From Paratinospora sagittata (lineage: Eukaryota > Streptophyta > Magnoliopsida > Ranunculales > Menispermaceae), in the NCBI GenBank assembly GCA_035771175.1, contig CM069610.1, forward strand, positions 22,534,501 through 22,598,500: 64,000 nt of DNA, in the 5' to 3' direction. The notes under the pieces are model-generated. The model saw nothing but the letters and a program-made list of their open reading frames with translations, was not told the DNA's origin and did not search any database. Position numbers and translations under genes: made by a program. Positions 12,561 to 22,147 of the stretch are shown here, piece after piece; the first letter of the stretch is position 1; each line of letters begins with the position of its first letter.

Positions 12561-14899
12561 TGCTTCAAATTAGTTTTCGGTAACCGGTGATCGGTCCCTT
12601 TGCCATTAAGCATCCAAAGTATTAAAAACAGGGACCTGTCATCATTGATCGGAAAGGTAGTTAAATCCCATGAATTTGTAGATCTTCTTTTCCACTTTCC
12701 ATCTCATTTTCGATTACTTAAATCGGAGTTAAAACGAAAAAGTTATGGTTATTTCAACTTTACTTACCTTTTGCTTACCAAATTGTGTATCATTTAAGCA
12801 ATCGATAAGTAAACTTCGAATGACCATAACTTTTTCGTTTCAACTCTAATTTTTCTGATTCAAAATGCATTGAAATGAGGAATAAAAGACTTAAAAACCC
12901 AGGTGCTTCAAATTAGTTTTCGGTAACCGGTGATCGGTCCCTTTGCCATTAAACATCCAAAGTATTAATAAACAGGGACCGATCATCATTGATCGGAAAG
13001 GTAGTTAAATCCCTTGAATTTTTAGATCTTCTTTTCCACTTTCCACCGCATTTTGGATTACTTAAATCGGACTTAAAACGAAAAAGTTATGGTTATTTGA
13101 ACTTTACTCACCTTTTCTTTACCAAATTGTGTATCATTTAAGCAATCGATAAGAAAACTTCGAATGACCATAACTTTTTCGTTTGAACTCTAATTTTTCT
13201 GATTCAAAATGCATTGAAAAGAGAAATAAAAGACTTAAAAACCCAGGTGCTTCAAATTAGTTTTCGGTAACCGGTGACAGGTCCCATTGCCAATAAACAT
13301 CCAAAGTATTAATAAACGGGGACCGATCATCATTGATCGGAAAGGTAGTTAAATCCCTTGAATTTTTAGATCTTCTTTTCCACTTTCCACCGCATTTTGG
13401 ATTACTTAAATCGGACTTAAAACGAAAAAGTTATGGTTATTTGAACTTTACTTACCTTTTGTTTACCAAGTTGTGTATCATTTAAGCAATCGATAAGTAA
13501 ACTCCGAATGACCATAAGTTTTTCGTTTCAACTCTAATTTTTTTGATTTAAAATGCATTGAAAAAAGGAATAAAAGACTTAAAAACCCAAGTGCTTCAAA
13601 TTACTTTCCGGTAACCGGTGACCCGTCCTTTTGCCATTAAACATCCAAACTATTAATACAGAGGGACCTGTTACCATTGATAGGAAAGGTAGTTAAATCC
13701 CATGAATTTGTAGAACTTCTTTTCAACTTTCCATTGCATTTTCAATTACTTAAATCGGAGTTAAAACGAAAAAGTTATCGTTATTTGAACTTTACTTACC
13801 TTTTGTTTACCAAGTTGTGCATCATTTAAGCAATCGATAAGTAAACTTCGAATGACCATAACTTTTTCGTTTCAACTTAATTTTTCTGATTCAAAATGCA
13901 TTGAAAAGAGGAATAAAAGACTTAAAAACCCAGGTGCTTCAAATTAGTTTTCGGTAACCGGTGATCGGTCCCTTTGCCATTAAGCATCCAAAGTATTAAA
14001 AACAGGGACCTGTCATCATTGATCGGAAAGGTAGTTAAATCCCATGAATTTGTAGATCTTCTTTTCCACTTTCCATCTCATTTTCGATTACTTAAATCGG
14101 AGTTAAAACGAAAAAGTTATGGTTATTTCAACTTTACTTACCTTTTGCTTACCAAATTGTGTATCATTTAAGCAATCGATAAGTAAACTTCGAATGACCA
14201 TAACTTTTTCGTTTCAACTCTAATTTTTCTGATTTAAAAAGCATTGAAAAGAGGAATAAAAGACTTAAAAACCCAAGGGCTTCAAATTAGTTTTCGGTAA
14301 CTGGTGACCTGTCCCTTTGCCATTAAACATCCAAAGTATTAATAAACCAGGACCTGTCACCATTGATCGGAAAGGTAGTTAAATCCCATGAATTTGTAGA
14401 TCTTAATTTCCACTTTCCACCGCATTTTGGATTACTTAAATCGGACTTAAAACGAAAAAGTTATGGTTATTTGAACATTAGTTGCCTTTTATTTACCAAA
14501 TTGTGTATCATTTAAGCAATCGATACGTAAACTTCGAATAACCATAAGTTTTTCGTTTCAACTCTAATTTTTCTGATTTAAAATGCATTGAAAAAAGGAA
14601 TAAAAGACTTAAAAACCCAAGTGCTTCAAATTACTTTTCGGTAACCGGTGACCGGTCCCTTTGCCAATAAACATCCAAAGTATTAATGCAGAGGGACCTA
14701 TCACCATTGATCGGAAAGGTAGTTAAATCCCATGAATTTGTTGATCTTCTTTTCCACTTTCCATCGCATTTTGGATTACTTAAATTGGAGTTAAAACGAA
14801 AAACTTATGGTTATTTGAACTTTACTTACCTTTTGTTTACCAAGTTGTGTATCATTTAAGCAATCGATATGTAAACTTCGAATGACCATAAGTTTCTCG

Positions 14900-14904
14900 T
14901 TTCA
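14900..14904 (+). repeat. Left target-site duplication TTTCA
   Basis: TTTCA lies directly before the 5' LTR and is repeated directly after the 3' LTR (26231-26235). A 5-bp duplication is the norm for Ty3/gypsy integration. The target is the satellite block CGTTTCAACTC, and the monomer continues in phase on the far side. Confidence 0.95.
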
Positions 14905-14985
14905 TGTAATACCCTGTATTTCACAAAACAAAAAAAAAAAAAAAAAAAAAAAACTATTTGAAATTTTTACTATTTGGGCAACGCC

Positions 14986-15385
14986 CGAACGTTCCGGCGC
15001 GTGCCAGAACGTTCAGGCGCGTGACAGAACGTTCCGGCGCGTGACAGAACGTTCAGGCGCAATGCCAGAACGTTCAGGCGCATGCCAGAACGTTCAGGCG
15101 CAATGCCAGAACTTTCAGGCGCATGCCTGAACGCGCCAGAACGTTCAGGCGCATGACAGAACGTTCAGGCGCATGCCAGAACGTTCAGGCGCAATGCCAG
15201 AACGTTCAGGCGCATGCCTGAACGCGCCAGAACGTTCAGGCCCATGACAGAACGTTCCAGCGCAATGCCAGAACGTTCAGGCATGCCAGAACGTTCAGGC
15301 GCCATGCCAGAACGTTCAGGCGCCATGCCAGAACGTTCAGGCGCATGCCAGAACGTTCAGGCGCAATGCCAGAACGTTCAGGCGC
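14986..15385 (+). repeat. LTR minisatellite, ~19 units of ~20-21 bp (5' LTR copy)
   Basis: Tandem units of the form CAGAACGTTCAGGCGCAATG, ending GC, with the variants GCGTGA, GCATGC and GCGCCATGC at the unit junction. Each unit holds the palindrome AACGTT and at least two CpG sites, in contrast to the AT-rich surroundings. Two longer units carry an extra CTGAACGCGC. The array stops 9 bp before the TATA box, which is an enhancer-like position. It is open in several frames on both strands only because the unit lacks stops. Confidence 0.95.
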
Positions 15386-15394
15386 AAAAATCTC

Positions 15395-15401
15395 TATATA
15401 A
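15395..15401 (+). promoter_or_regulatory. TATA box of the 5' LTR promoter
   Basis: TATATAA within CTCTATATAAGAAACC, a strong plant TATA box. A pyrimidine-rich stretch with CA steps (CCTCACACC) lies about 30 bp downstream and is a plausible start of transcription. The match at 25132 in the 3' LTR is identical. Confidence 0.8.
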
Positions 15402-15503
15402 GAAACCTCCTCATTTCTCATTCCTCACACCAAATCACCTTCTCTTGTGATTTTTCTTCTCCTTTCCACGCATTCTAAGTTTTTAGTCTTTGAGACTCCC
15501 GGT

Positions 15504-15593
15504 GCGGTGCAACAAAGTTCTGTCCGGAGGAAAGCGCCAGATTTGAAAGCGGTGCAACAAAGTTCTGTCCGGAGAAAAGCACCAGATCCGAAG
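15504..15593 (+). repeat. 45-bp tandem duplication in the transcribed part of the LTR
   Basis: Two adjacent 45-bp copies, each starting GCGGTGCAACAAAGTTCTGT, with a few differences (CGCCAGATTTG versus CACCAGATCCG). They lie about 100 bp after the predicted transcription start, so they would be in the RNA leader. The same pair is at 25241-25330 in the 3' LTR. Confidence 0.9.
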
Positions 15594-15910
15594 GTGGGGA
15601 ACGAAACATAGGTTTGCGTGTTTCATAACTTTTATTAAAGTTTACATTCAATTATTATTATGTCTACTATTCATTTACACTGCATTATGTCAATAATGTT
15701 TATGACCTGAATGTCCTAACTTTGCACGTCGTGATACCGACCCTGATAAGGATCACTAGACGTTGACAAAGTCAGTATAAATGTCAAGAAAAGACCAGAC
15801 TAGTAGACTAAACTAGTTCATGCATTGGCATCATACATATCACCACCTAGGGACGTATATGGTTTATGACTCAGAATAGTTAGAAGCATTGCTCACTATT
15901 CATATTATTT

Positions 15911-16052
15911 CTCTGGAGAGGGACGTACATGAGAACTCGGCTACGCCGGGGAGGGACATCAGTACGTGAATCCAGAGCATCGTTCCTGAGGAGGGACGTA
16001 CAGTGAGAACCTGGCTACGCCCGGGGAAGGACACCTGTACGTGAACTCAGGC
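15911..16052 (+). repeat. Diverged ~70-bp tandem duplication with GGGACGTAC / GTACGTGAA cores
   Basis: The first copy is about 15911-15980 (GGGACGTACATGAGAACTCG ... AGTACGTGAATCCAGAG). The second is about 15983-16052 (GGGACGTACAGTGAGAACCT ... TGTACGTGAACTCAGG). A weaker third relative, AGGGACGTATATGG, lies near 15850. The ACGT cores resemble plant bZIP-binding sites; any regulatory use is inference. Confidence 0.8.
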
Positions 16053-16496
16053 GATGTACGCTCATCAAACCATTAATACGTGACGGTGTCATGCATACAT
16101 ACATATTGATTGATTATGATGCTTAAATGTGTATTTAAGATATTTGATATTGAAGTATGCTTTATTAATTGTTATACTCATGCACTATTTACCCACTAAG
16201 CGCGTTAAGCTCACTCCAATATTATCAAATCTTTCACAGGAAATTAGGGTGGACTGGGTGCAGGTTATGGGGCCCACATTTTGTACCCTTTGTATGAATC
16301 ATTGGGAATTTTGGGAGTATGTTCCCTTGACCATTTTATGTACAAAAGTTTTCTGAATTATATGAAATCAGATTTGTACTGTGTACTATATTTCCGCTAC
16401 GCACTCTGTTATTACCATTGTGATTGTTCCAAATGCGCGCCCCGTCCGAGAGTGTACCGCCGGTTTAGGCGCGTCCGGGTGGGGTGTGACATTTAA

Positions 16497-16507
16497 TGGT
16501 ATCAGAG
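16497..16507 (+). other. Primer-binding site for initiator Met-tRNA
   Basis: TGGTATCAGAG begins 5 bp after the 5' LTR and is complementary to the 3' end of plant initiator methionine tRNA, the common primer of plant Ty3/gypsy and Copia elements. The next base is A where the tRNA complement would give C, so 11 bases match without interruption. Confidence 0.93.
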
Positions 16508-16968
16508 AGTACGGTCCACGGCCCGCCCAAGTCCACCAAATTAGGGGAAGAAAAATGTTATTAGATATATATATCTCTAGAACTATATATACATGCATCA
16601 ATTATATATAGTTGAGATTTGTATTAAATATATATCTAGAAAACTATATGATTTTTATATAGTTTGACTTAAATATACATATAGTCAAAATTTAGTAGAA
16701 ACTATATGTGTAGTTATTATTGAATATATGTATCTATATACATTAGTGTATATGAGGTACGTATAAAAAAATAAATAAATAAATAAATAAATAAAAATTG
16801 AAAATTTTTTTTTTTTCGAAAAATAAATATTCGAAAAAAAATAAAATAAAAAAAAAAATAATAATAATAATAATTTATCACTCTATATATATATGACTTT
16901 TATATATAGTTAAAATTTGGATTAAAAACACCTATATATGATTTTATATATATATAGTTGCTTTATGA

Positions 16969-17184
16969 AAACTATATAGTTATGATTAAATATGCCAATA
17001 CATTTCTATGTGAATACGACATATATGCATCAACTCACTAATGAAGAAAATTTCATGATGGCATAAACATCAACAGAAACTATATAGTTATGATTAAATA
17101 TGTCAATACATTTCTATGTGAATACGACATATATGCATCAACTCACTAATGAAGAAAATTTCATGATGGAATAAACATCAACAG
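16969..17184 (+). repeat. 108-bp tandem duplication in the leader
   Basis: Copy 1 is 16969-17076 and copy 2 is 17077-17184. Each runs from AAACTATATAGTTATGATTA to CATAAACATCAACAG or its variant. I see only two mismatches (CCAATAC/TCAATAC and GGCATAA/GGAATAA), so the duplication is recent, of similar order to the LTR divergence. Confidence 0.95.
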
Positions 17185-17264
17185 AAAACTCGAAACTAAT
17201 GTCTAGCAGACAAGGCATAAATCTTAAAAAATATTAGGAATATATTTTGTGTCTTTCACACAAA

Positions 17265-17280
17265 TTTATTTTCCTTTCAG
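17265..17280 (+). promoter_or_regulatory. Probable 3' splice site ahead of ORF1
   Basis: A pyrimidine-rich tract, TTTATTTTCCTTTCAG, is followed by CAAAAGAATG, with the ATG at 17288. It is a close match to the plant 3' splice-site consensus (T-rich tract then CAG). A similar arrangement precedes gag at 19662. Confidence 0.5.
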
Positions 17281-17287
17281 CAAAAGA

Positions 17288-18880
17288 ATGACCTCAAGGG
17301 AGGGAACAACTTCTACTAGCAGGGAACCAATTCCCACTAGACTAACGGAATTGTCCAAAAGAGAGATTGTGACCATGAGGAGCATCGACAATAGCGATCT
17401 CCGCCTCCGTCCAATCCTTCATGACAAACTCGCAACACTGGATTGGTTAAATATAACCAACGTTGAGGGTCAAGTCTCTTAAAACTTGGTCAGATCCTTC
17501 TATGAAGCCATGACTTACGTGGGACTTCACGGAGATGAGTTCAGCCCTCATTTAGAGACAACAATCATGGGAACGACAATTCCTATCAATATCGAGATTA
17601 TTGCTCGCCTCTTGGAGATTCCGATTGAGGAGAGGATTATTGAACCACATGACCCCCAGACAGTTGCAGAGATCGCAAAATCTAATGCACAACTGTTCAA
17701 TTCCCTCGCCAAAGAGCCATACACTCAATCAACATACACCAACCTCCCAAACAATCATCTTAAGCCATCTCTTGTCGGCCTCGGAAAGATTGTATACGGC
17801 AACATCTTGCCAGAGAGGGGCACTAGGGGCACTATGTCAAGGGCCCAACTCCTTGTGCTGTATTGCATAGAGAAGAACATAAAAGTCTCTCTACCACACA
17901 TCATCATCCAACAAATGTTGAGGGTGATTCAAAACCCTTTAAAGAAGGAATTCCTCGGCTACGGAGTCTTGATTATGAGGATACTTCACGAGGCCAACGT
18001 TGACACTTTCGATGGAACGTCAAAGCTGATCACTGAACCAGTTACAGCATCCTCTATCTTCAAGACCTATGGCACAAGTGGAGGGGTAACTGACGAAGAG
18101 GCATTCGGCACGACAATAAGAACTGTCGAAAGAATGAGAGACAAGCACGGGCGTTGCCTTCGCAAATGTCGACGCAAGATGCCTGTCAGAGACGACCCAA
18201 ATAATGATTCAAATCCAAATCCTACATCAGACCCAGCCCTGAATACTGATCCAATTGATCCACCACTTACTGACGAAGAATTATATGCCACACTAAATTC
18301 GCCAATACAAAGTCATGATAGACAAGGTCCACAAGAAAATCCACCAACTTGGAACGTGCCAACTCAAGGCAACACTTCGTACCAAAGATTTCAAACTTCT
18401 GCGGTACAGTATCAGCCAGTTCCACAAGTTGCTGTAAACCAACAACAACAGTACTGGGCCTCACCAAATCTTGGAGGACCACACATTCCAATAAGCCCAT
18501 TGTTTCCAACTTTTTCATCTCAAACAAACCAAATTATCCAAGGGGTTCCGGTTAGGGGATCCCCGCACAATCAATACAACTACGTTCCACCTATGAATCA
18601 CCCATACAACCAATACTTTCCTCCAATGCCTATGGCCTACCCTTCACCTACGAGACAACCAACCCATCAACCACCAATGGGACAACCGACTAACCTACTT
18701 GAACGGTTAGATGAAATGGCATCCAATATTGCTGCACTGAAAGAGAGCCACAATCTTGTATTAACTCGTTTGCAAAACTCCAACGCAGAGCGTGCACACT
18801 CTCAACCTTCTGTTAGTAGTCATTCTGTACATAACAGTAGATCTCGAAGAAATGGTAGTAGGCAAGAAGGTCAACATTAA
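17288..18880 (+). pseudogene. ORF1 upstream of gag: plant transposon-associated protein, one in-frame stop
   Basis: This frame encodes about 530 codons from ATG 17288, chosen because it follows the acceptor-like CAG at 17280; an upstream GTG in frame is unlikely. It is interrupted by TAA at 17480-17482, after residue 64, and then continues without a shift (FYEAMTYVGLHG...). The N-terminal part (to about residue 280) has a folded, mixed alpha/beta look, with IARLLEIP and a later SRAQLLVLYCIEKN segment. This resembles the 'putative plant transposon protein' domain (PF20167-like) found next to plant retroelements; I judge this from memory of the family's style. A basic patch (RCLRKCRRK) follows, then a long Pro/Gln/Asn-rich low-complexity region, and a short probable coiled coil near the C-terminus (LLERLDEMASNIAALKES). 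The function is unknown. It might be a structural or RNA-binding accessory. An extra ORF before gag is unusual for a chromovirus. Confidence 0.7.
17480..17482 (+). other. In-frame TAA stop in ORF1
   Basis: A single TAA separates two stretches of the same frame. The downstream 464 codons are open and of the same style, so this looks like a point mutation in a once continuous gene. Alternatively, the protein may begin at a later ATG. Confidence 0.75.
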
Positions 18881-19669
18881 TTTCTGGCATTGTACAAATT
18901 TTCTTTGACATATATGAATAAAATTGTTTTGTTTAAAGACTATCTTTGGTGGGCTGACTTACAACCATTCTTTCTTTTGTATCACTAACTTTGGAGTGGT
19001 ATGGGACACAACAAAATTGGAGGATACTAAATAAAATGTGGAAGTAAGAAAACCCATGACCTTGTGTGAAAAGAAACATTTGGAGAAAGTTGCATTACTA
19101 ATATTATCACTAAGTTTACACGGTATGGGACGAGTAAATTTGGACGATACTATTAGTGAACTTCTATTCAGCCAATGTTTTTAGAGACCGTGTTCATACA
19201 ACTTAACTTGGTTTCCACCCTTATTACTGAATTCATGTGGTATGGGACATATGAACTTGGATAATAATTGAACAGACTAAGAGTAAGCGTATGAATGCAT
19301 AAGATTGCGATAGAACGTTCGATCAGGATATTTACCGAGGCAAATCTTAGATTTCTTATGACTCGTATGGCTTTTCAATAAAACATATATGTATGTTCAC
19401 AAAAACCACAACAAAATCATTTTTAAATACTTGCAAAGGTTTGTACTTATTATATAAACATTCTAACCTTGTTTTTTTTTTACACCATGGCCAAACATAC
19501 GAGTTATATAAGATTCTTTGATTCCTCAACAACACCCTTACACTATACTTAGAAAAATAGGTGATTTTACTATTGCAGTACTCTCGAAATTGTTGCTGAG
19601 CATATTCTAACATTATCTTGGCTACAGTTCCTAAATCTTGGTTTTCCTTTTCTCTTTGCCAGTGAGACA
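18881..19669 (+). other. Spacer between ORF1 and gag with three diverged ~120-bp repeats
   Basis: There is no plus-strand gene. Three diverged repeats carry GGTATGGGAC at 18998, 19122 and 19239 (spacing 124 and 117 bp). Each is preceded by a TCACTAA/TTACTGA-type sequence and followed by AATTTGGA-GATACT or a variant. The last 30 bp are a T/C-rich tract ending CAG at 19662, just before the gag ATG. A 104-codon minus-strand frame (19356-19670) has no recognisable features and is probably chance. Confidence 0.7.
19638..19662 (+). promoter_or_regulatory. Probable 3' splice site ahead of gag-pol
   Basis: A pyrimidine-rich run (TTGGTTTTCCTTTTCTCTTT) followed by GCCAG, ending at 19662, lies 7 bases before the gag ATG (19670). 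This is a strong match to the plant acceptor consensus. With the upstream donor-like site near 16757 it would join the LTR leader to gag and skip ORF1. That is inference. Confidence 0.5.
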
Positions 19670-20860
19670 ATGCAAATCAGGAAGAGAGGAAGGCCACGTG
19701 TTGTTCGTCCAGCAGTGGAGGTACCTCCTGAGATTCAGGAACCGCCGCCTCAGACAACAGCACAGGCCACACCCAACACTGCCACTACATCTGGGCAGGC
19801 AATACCACCACCACCCATACCCTTTGCCATGCCTTCAAGCATTGAAACCTTCTTTGCTGGATTTATTGAGGCGATGAAGGTCACTGTTCAAACTGCCGTT
19901 CGTGAGACCACAGCCAGTCAGGTTGCCACGGTTCAAGCACCTGTAAAATTTGGGTCCGAAGCTCAAACCGATCAGATTACTAAATACAAGCGGTTACAAC
20001 CTCTTACTTTCGATGGTACCATTGATCCTGATGAGGTGCAAAAGTGGTTGGATGAGTCCAAGAAGGCTCTTGATGCAATGGGAGTCGATGAGACTCGTAA
20101 AATTCCACTAGCAACCTACCAACTTGTTGGTGCTGCAAACACATGGTGGATCACAGTGAAAGAAGACCCAAGGGTCAATATAACAGATATGACTTGGCAA
20201 CAGTTTGAGTCAATGTTTATTGATGAGTATTTTCCCAGCGCGGTGACAAAGCAGAAGCGCCAGGAATTTGCTAAGTTATATCAGGGAACCATGACTGTCA
20301 GAGAATATGCTGGAAAATTTAAAGAATTATCAGTCTACTCTCTCTCCACCATCTCAACGGAGCGAGATAAGAGTGAGAAATTTTATAATGGTCTTCGCCA
20401 TGACATTCGACAAGCCTTATCGATCTTGGATCTCAAGATTTACAAGGAGGTTGTTGACAAGGCCATGAGCTTTGAACAAAAGAAACTCTTACAGGAACAG
20501 AGAATGAATAAGGGCAAACGGCCTGCAACGTTTTCCCAACAAGGCTCCCAACAGGGCAATAAGAAAAAGCCCTACTACAATCAAAACCCAGCCCTCCCAG
20601 CCCCAGTTTCCAAGAATGAGGCCACAACACCTGCGGCTGAACCTTCTACCCCTAACCATCAGGGTTTCCTCAACCATGGCCGTGGTGGTCGTTACGGACG
20701 AGGTGGCCGTAGCAACGGCAATGGCAGAGGTGGTGGTCGACACCACAATCAACAAGGCCAGCAAAATTATCAGAATGGCCAGCAACACAATCAGCAGTAC
20801 AGGCCGACTTGTTACAATTGCGGCCAGAAGGGCCATGTAAAACATCTTTGTCCGCACCTT
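19670..20860 (+). CDS. gag: GAG domain with CCHC zinc knuckle (part of gag-pol)
   Basis: Residues 1-397 of the polyprotein: a basic, Pro-rich start (KRGRPR), a retrotransposon gag core ([14 protein letters not shown], then W159-W160, FIDEYFP and [10 protein letters not shown]), a Gly/Arg/Asn/Gln-rich linker, and one zinc knuckle with Cys381, Cys384, His389 and Cys394. It forms the particle and binds element RNA. This part is undamaged. No stop or shift separates it from protease. Confidence 0.93.
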
Positions 20861-21001
20861 CAGCAACCTATTCCGGCTATTCCAGTCCAACAAGCACCAC
20901 CTGCTGCTAATGCCCAACCCAGGCAGACCCAGCAGAACCAGGGTCAACGGAATCAGGGCAGAGCATATGCCTTCGCTCACCAACCCCTCCCAGACAATAA
21001 T

Positions 21002-21289
21002 GTCGTCGAAGGTACCTTTCCTTTGTTCAATACATTGGTGCATGTTTTGTTTGATTCAGGTGCTACGCATTCTTTTATATCATCAACATTGGTAAGACAT
21101 TTAGGCCTGCATCCTGAACCCACAACCATCACACTCCATGTCACATCACCGTTCGGATCGGGTACTGACGTGAATTTGCAGTGTTCTCGATGTGAGCTTC
21201 GAATGTCCGAACAGATAATATATGCCGATCTTTTTGTGATGGATTTTGATGACTTCGACATCATCCTCGGCATGGACTGGCTCGCACCA
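21002..21289 (+). CDS. Aspartic protease domain (part of gag-pol)
   Basis: About residues 445-540. The active-site motif is DSGATHSF (462-469). A later hydrophobic IILGMDWL (531-538) is the usual second landmark of retropepsins in plant Ty3/gypsy elements. It would cleave the polyprotein as a homodimer. Undamaged here. Confidence 0.9.
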
Positions 21290-21586
21290 CTGAATGCAAA
21301 GATCGACTGTATGAACAAGCACGTTCAGTTAACTTTGCCTACAGGTGAGTTTGTCAAGATTCAGGGAACAAGGAAATGGATACACAAATCAACAGTTGCC
21401 CTTCTCAAGTCACAACTTCGAGCGTTGTCTCTTGGCGACGGCAATGAATCGCCAGCTCTGTACCCTCCTGAAGTACGCGATGTTCCAGTCGTATCTGAAT
21501 TCCCAACCATTTTTCTTAATGACCTTCCTGGTCTACCTCCAGTTAGGGAATTCGATTTTGAGATCAACCTCATACCTGGGACAGGG

Positions 21587-22147
21587 CCTATCTCAATTCC
21601 ACCATACAGAATGTCAAATGTTGAACTGGGCGAATTAGACAAACAACTTAAGGAATTAGAGCGTAAAGGCTTCATCCGAAAGAGTTCATCACCCTGGGGC
21701 GCTCCAGTTCTGTTTGTTCGCAAAAAGGATGGTTCGTTAAGACTTTGCATCGATTATCGCAAGTTGAATAACGTCACCATCAAGAACAGATATCCGTTGC
21801 CCAGGATCGATGACTTATTCGACCAACTTCGAGAAGCCAAATACTTCTCTAAGATTGATTTACGGTCCGGTTATCACCAACTCCGGATCCGGGAGTCAGA
21901 CATCACCACGACGGCGTTCAGAACTCGGTACGGTCATTACGAATTCTTAGTTATGCCGTTCGGCCTAACAAATGCACCTGCTGCATTCATGGATTTGATG
22001 AATCGCATATTCAGGTTATACTTAGACCGGTTCGTGGTGGTTTTTGTCGACGACATCTTGATATATTCCTCAACCGAGGAAGACCATAAACTACATTTGA
22101 AGATCGTCCTGCAGACCTTACAAAGACACCAACTGTATGCAAAGTTG
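21587..22147 (+). CDS. Reverse transcriptase domain (part of gag-pol)
   Basis: About residues 640-826. Landmarks in order are [31 protein letters not shown] (catalytic Asp730), [12 protein letters not shown], and [12 protein letters not shown] (catalytic Asp794-Asp795). Together these mark a Ty3/gypsy RT. The reading frame is intact through this domain and the following thumb/connection ([20 protein letters not shown]). Confidence 0.95.

Larger units (their letters stand above)
8093..14904 (+). repeat. Satellite array block II: type B monomers (~343 bp)
   Basis: About 20 head-to-tail monomers of one family. Landmarks in order are TGCATTGAAAAGAGGAATAA, CCCAGGTGCTTCAAATTAG, GGTAACCGGTGACCGGTCCC, CATCCAAAGTATTAATA, GGGACCTGTCACCATTGATC, ATGAATTTGTAGATCTTC, AAACGAAAAAGTTATGGTTA, ATCATTTAAGCAATCGATAA, and ACCATAACTTTTTCGTTTCA. 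No A-type monomer occurs. The block ends inside a monomer, at the retrotransposon insertion. There is no gene; 65-codon open frames at 12600 and 13974 give identical peptides because the monomers are near-identical. Confidence 0.95.
14905..16491 (+). repeat. 5' long terminal repeat
   Basis: 1587 bp, beginning TGTAATACCC and ending GGTGTGACA (TGT...ACA termini). In order it holds a 24-base A-run (14930-14953), a CpG-rich minisatellite (14986-15385), a TATA box (15395), a 45-bp tandem duplication (15504-15593), and a diverged duplication with ACGT cores (15911-16052). The 3' LTR matches throughout. I count about 11 substitutions and one 2-bp indel over the 1.1 kb downstream of the minisatellite. 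U3 should end shortly after the TATA box. The R/U5 border and the poly-A signal cannot be placed with confidence. Open frames in this LTR (14882, 15214, 16129, 16281, 16381) are not credible genes. Confidence 0.97.
16508..17287 (+). other. AT-rich leader between primer site and ORF1; possible intron
   Basis: There is no gene here. It contains many TATATA-type stretches, a TAAA microsatellite at about 16768-16795, A- and T-runs to about 16860, an ATA/ATT run near 16858-16875, and a 108-bp tandem duplication (16969-17184). A donor-like GAG/GTACGTAT has its GT at 16757. The acceptor-like TTTATTTTCCTTTCAG ends at 17280, eight bases before the ORF1 ATG. Removing 16757-17280 would excise a 524-bp AT-rich piece typical of a plant intron. 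Splicing is inferred, not shown. Confidence 0.6.

Noticed and set aside
12600..12797. Open frames of 60-75 codons recurring through the satellite (for example 1060, 12600, 13974, 26680, 40271, 50121, 63439)
   Set aside because: They recur at multiples of the monomer length, lack domains, and are lost in neighbouring monomers. They are read-through of an AT-rich repeat.
1..14904. Possible telomere-type or rDNA repeats at the array edge
   Set aside because: I saw no TTTAGGG runs and no rRNA-like sequence while reading the block.
14986..15385. CRISPR-like array of short repeats
   Set aside because: The units are adjacent without unique spacers, and the sequence is a plant retroelement LTR.
14986..15450. 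Repetitive peptides (MPERSGA, QNVQAQ) from the LTR minisatellite on both strands, also at 24687-25187
   Set aside because: The 20-21-bp unit lacks stops in several frames, so frames are open by composition. The position is U3 promoter DNA, and the units change number between LTRs without regard to frame.
16129..16611. Overlapping 71-78-codon frames in LTR U5 and after it
   Set aside because: They lie in LTR or leader sequence, overlap one another, have no domains, and one spans the primer-binding site.
19098..19108. TAATATTATCA, resembling the geminivirus origin nonanucleotide TAATATTAC
   Set aside because: One base differs, there is no stem around it and no Rep-like gene. Expected by chance in AT-rich DNA.
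19356..19670. 104-codon minus-strand frame before gag
   Set aside because: Low-complexity AT-rich sequence with no domain. It opposes the element's transcription and overlaps the proposed splice acceptor.
20489..21043. 184-codon minus-strand frame within gag
   Set aside because: A shadow of the Gly/Gln-rich gag linker; hydrophobic runs come from the complement of repeated GGN/CAR codons.
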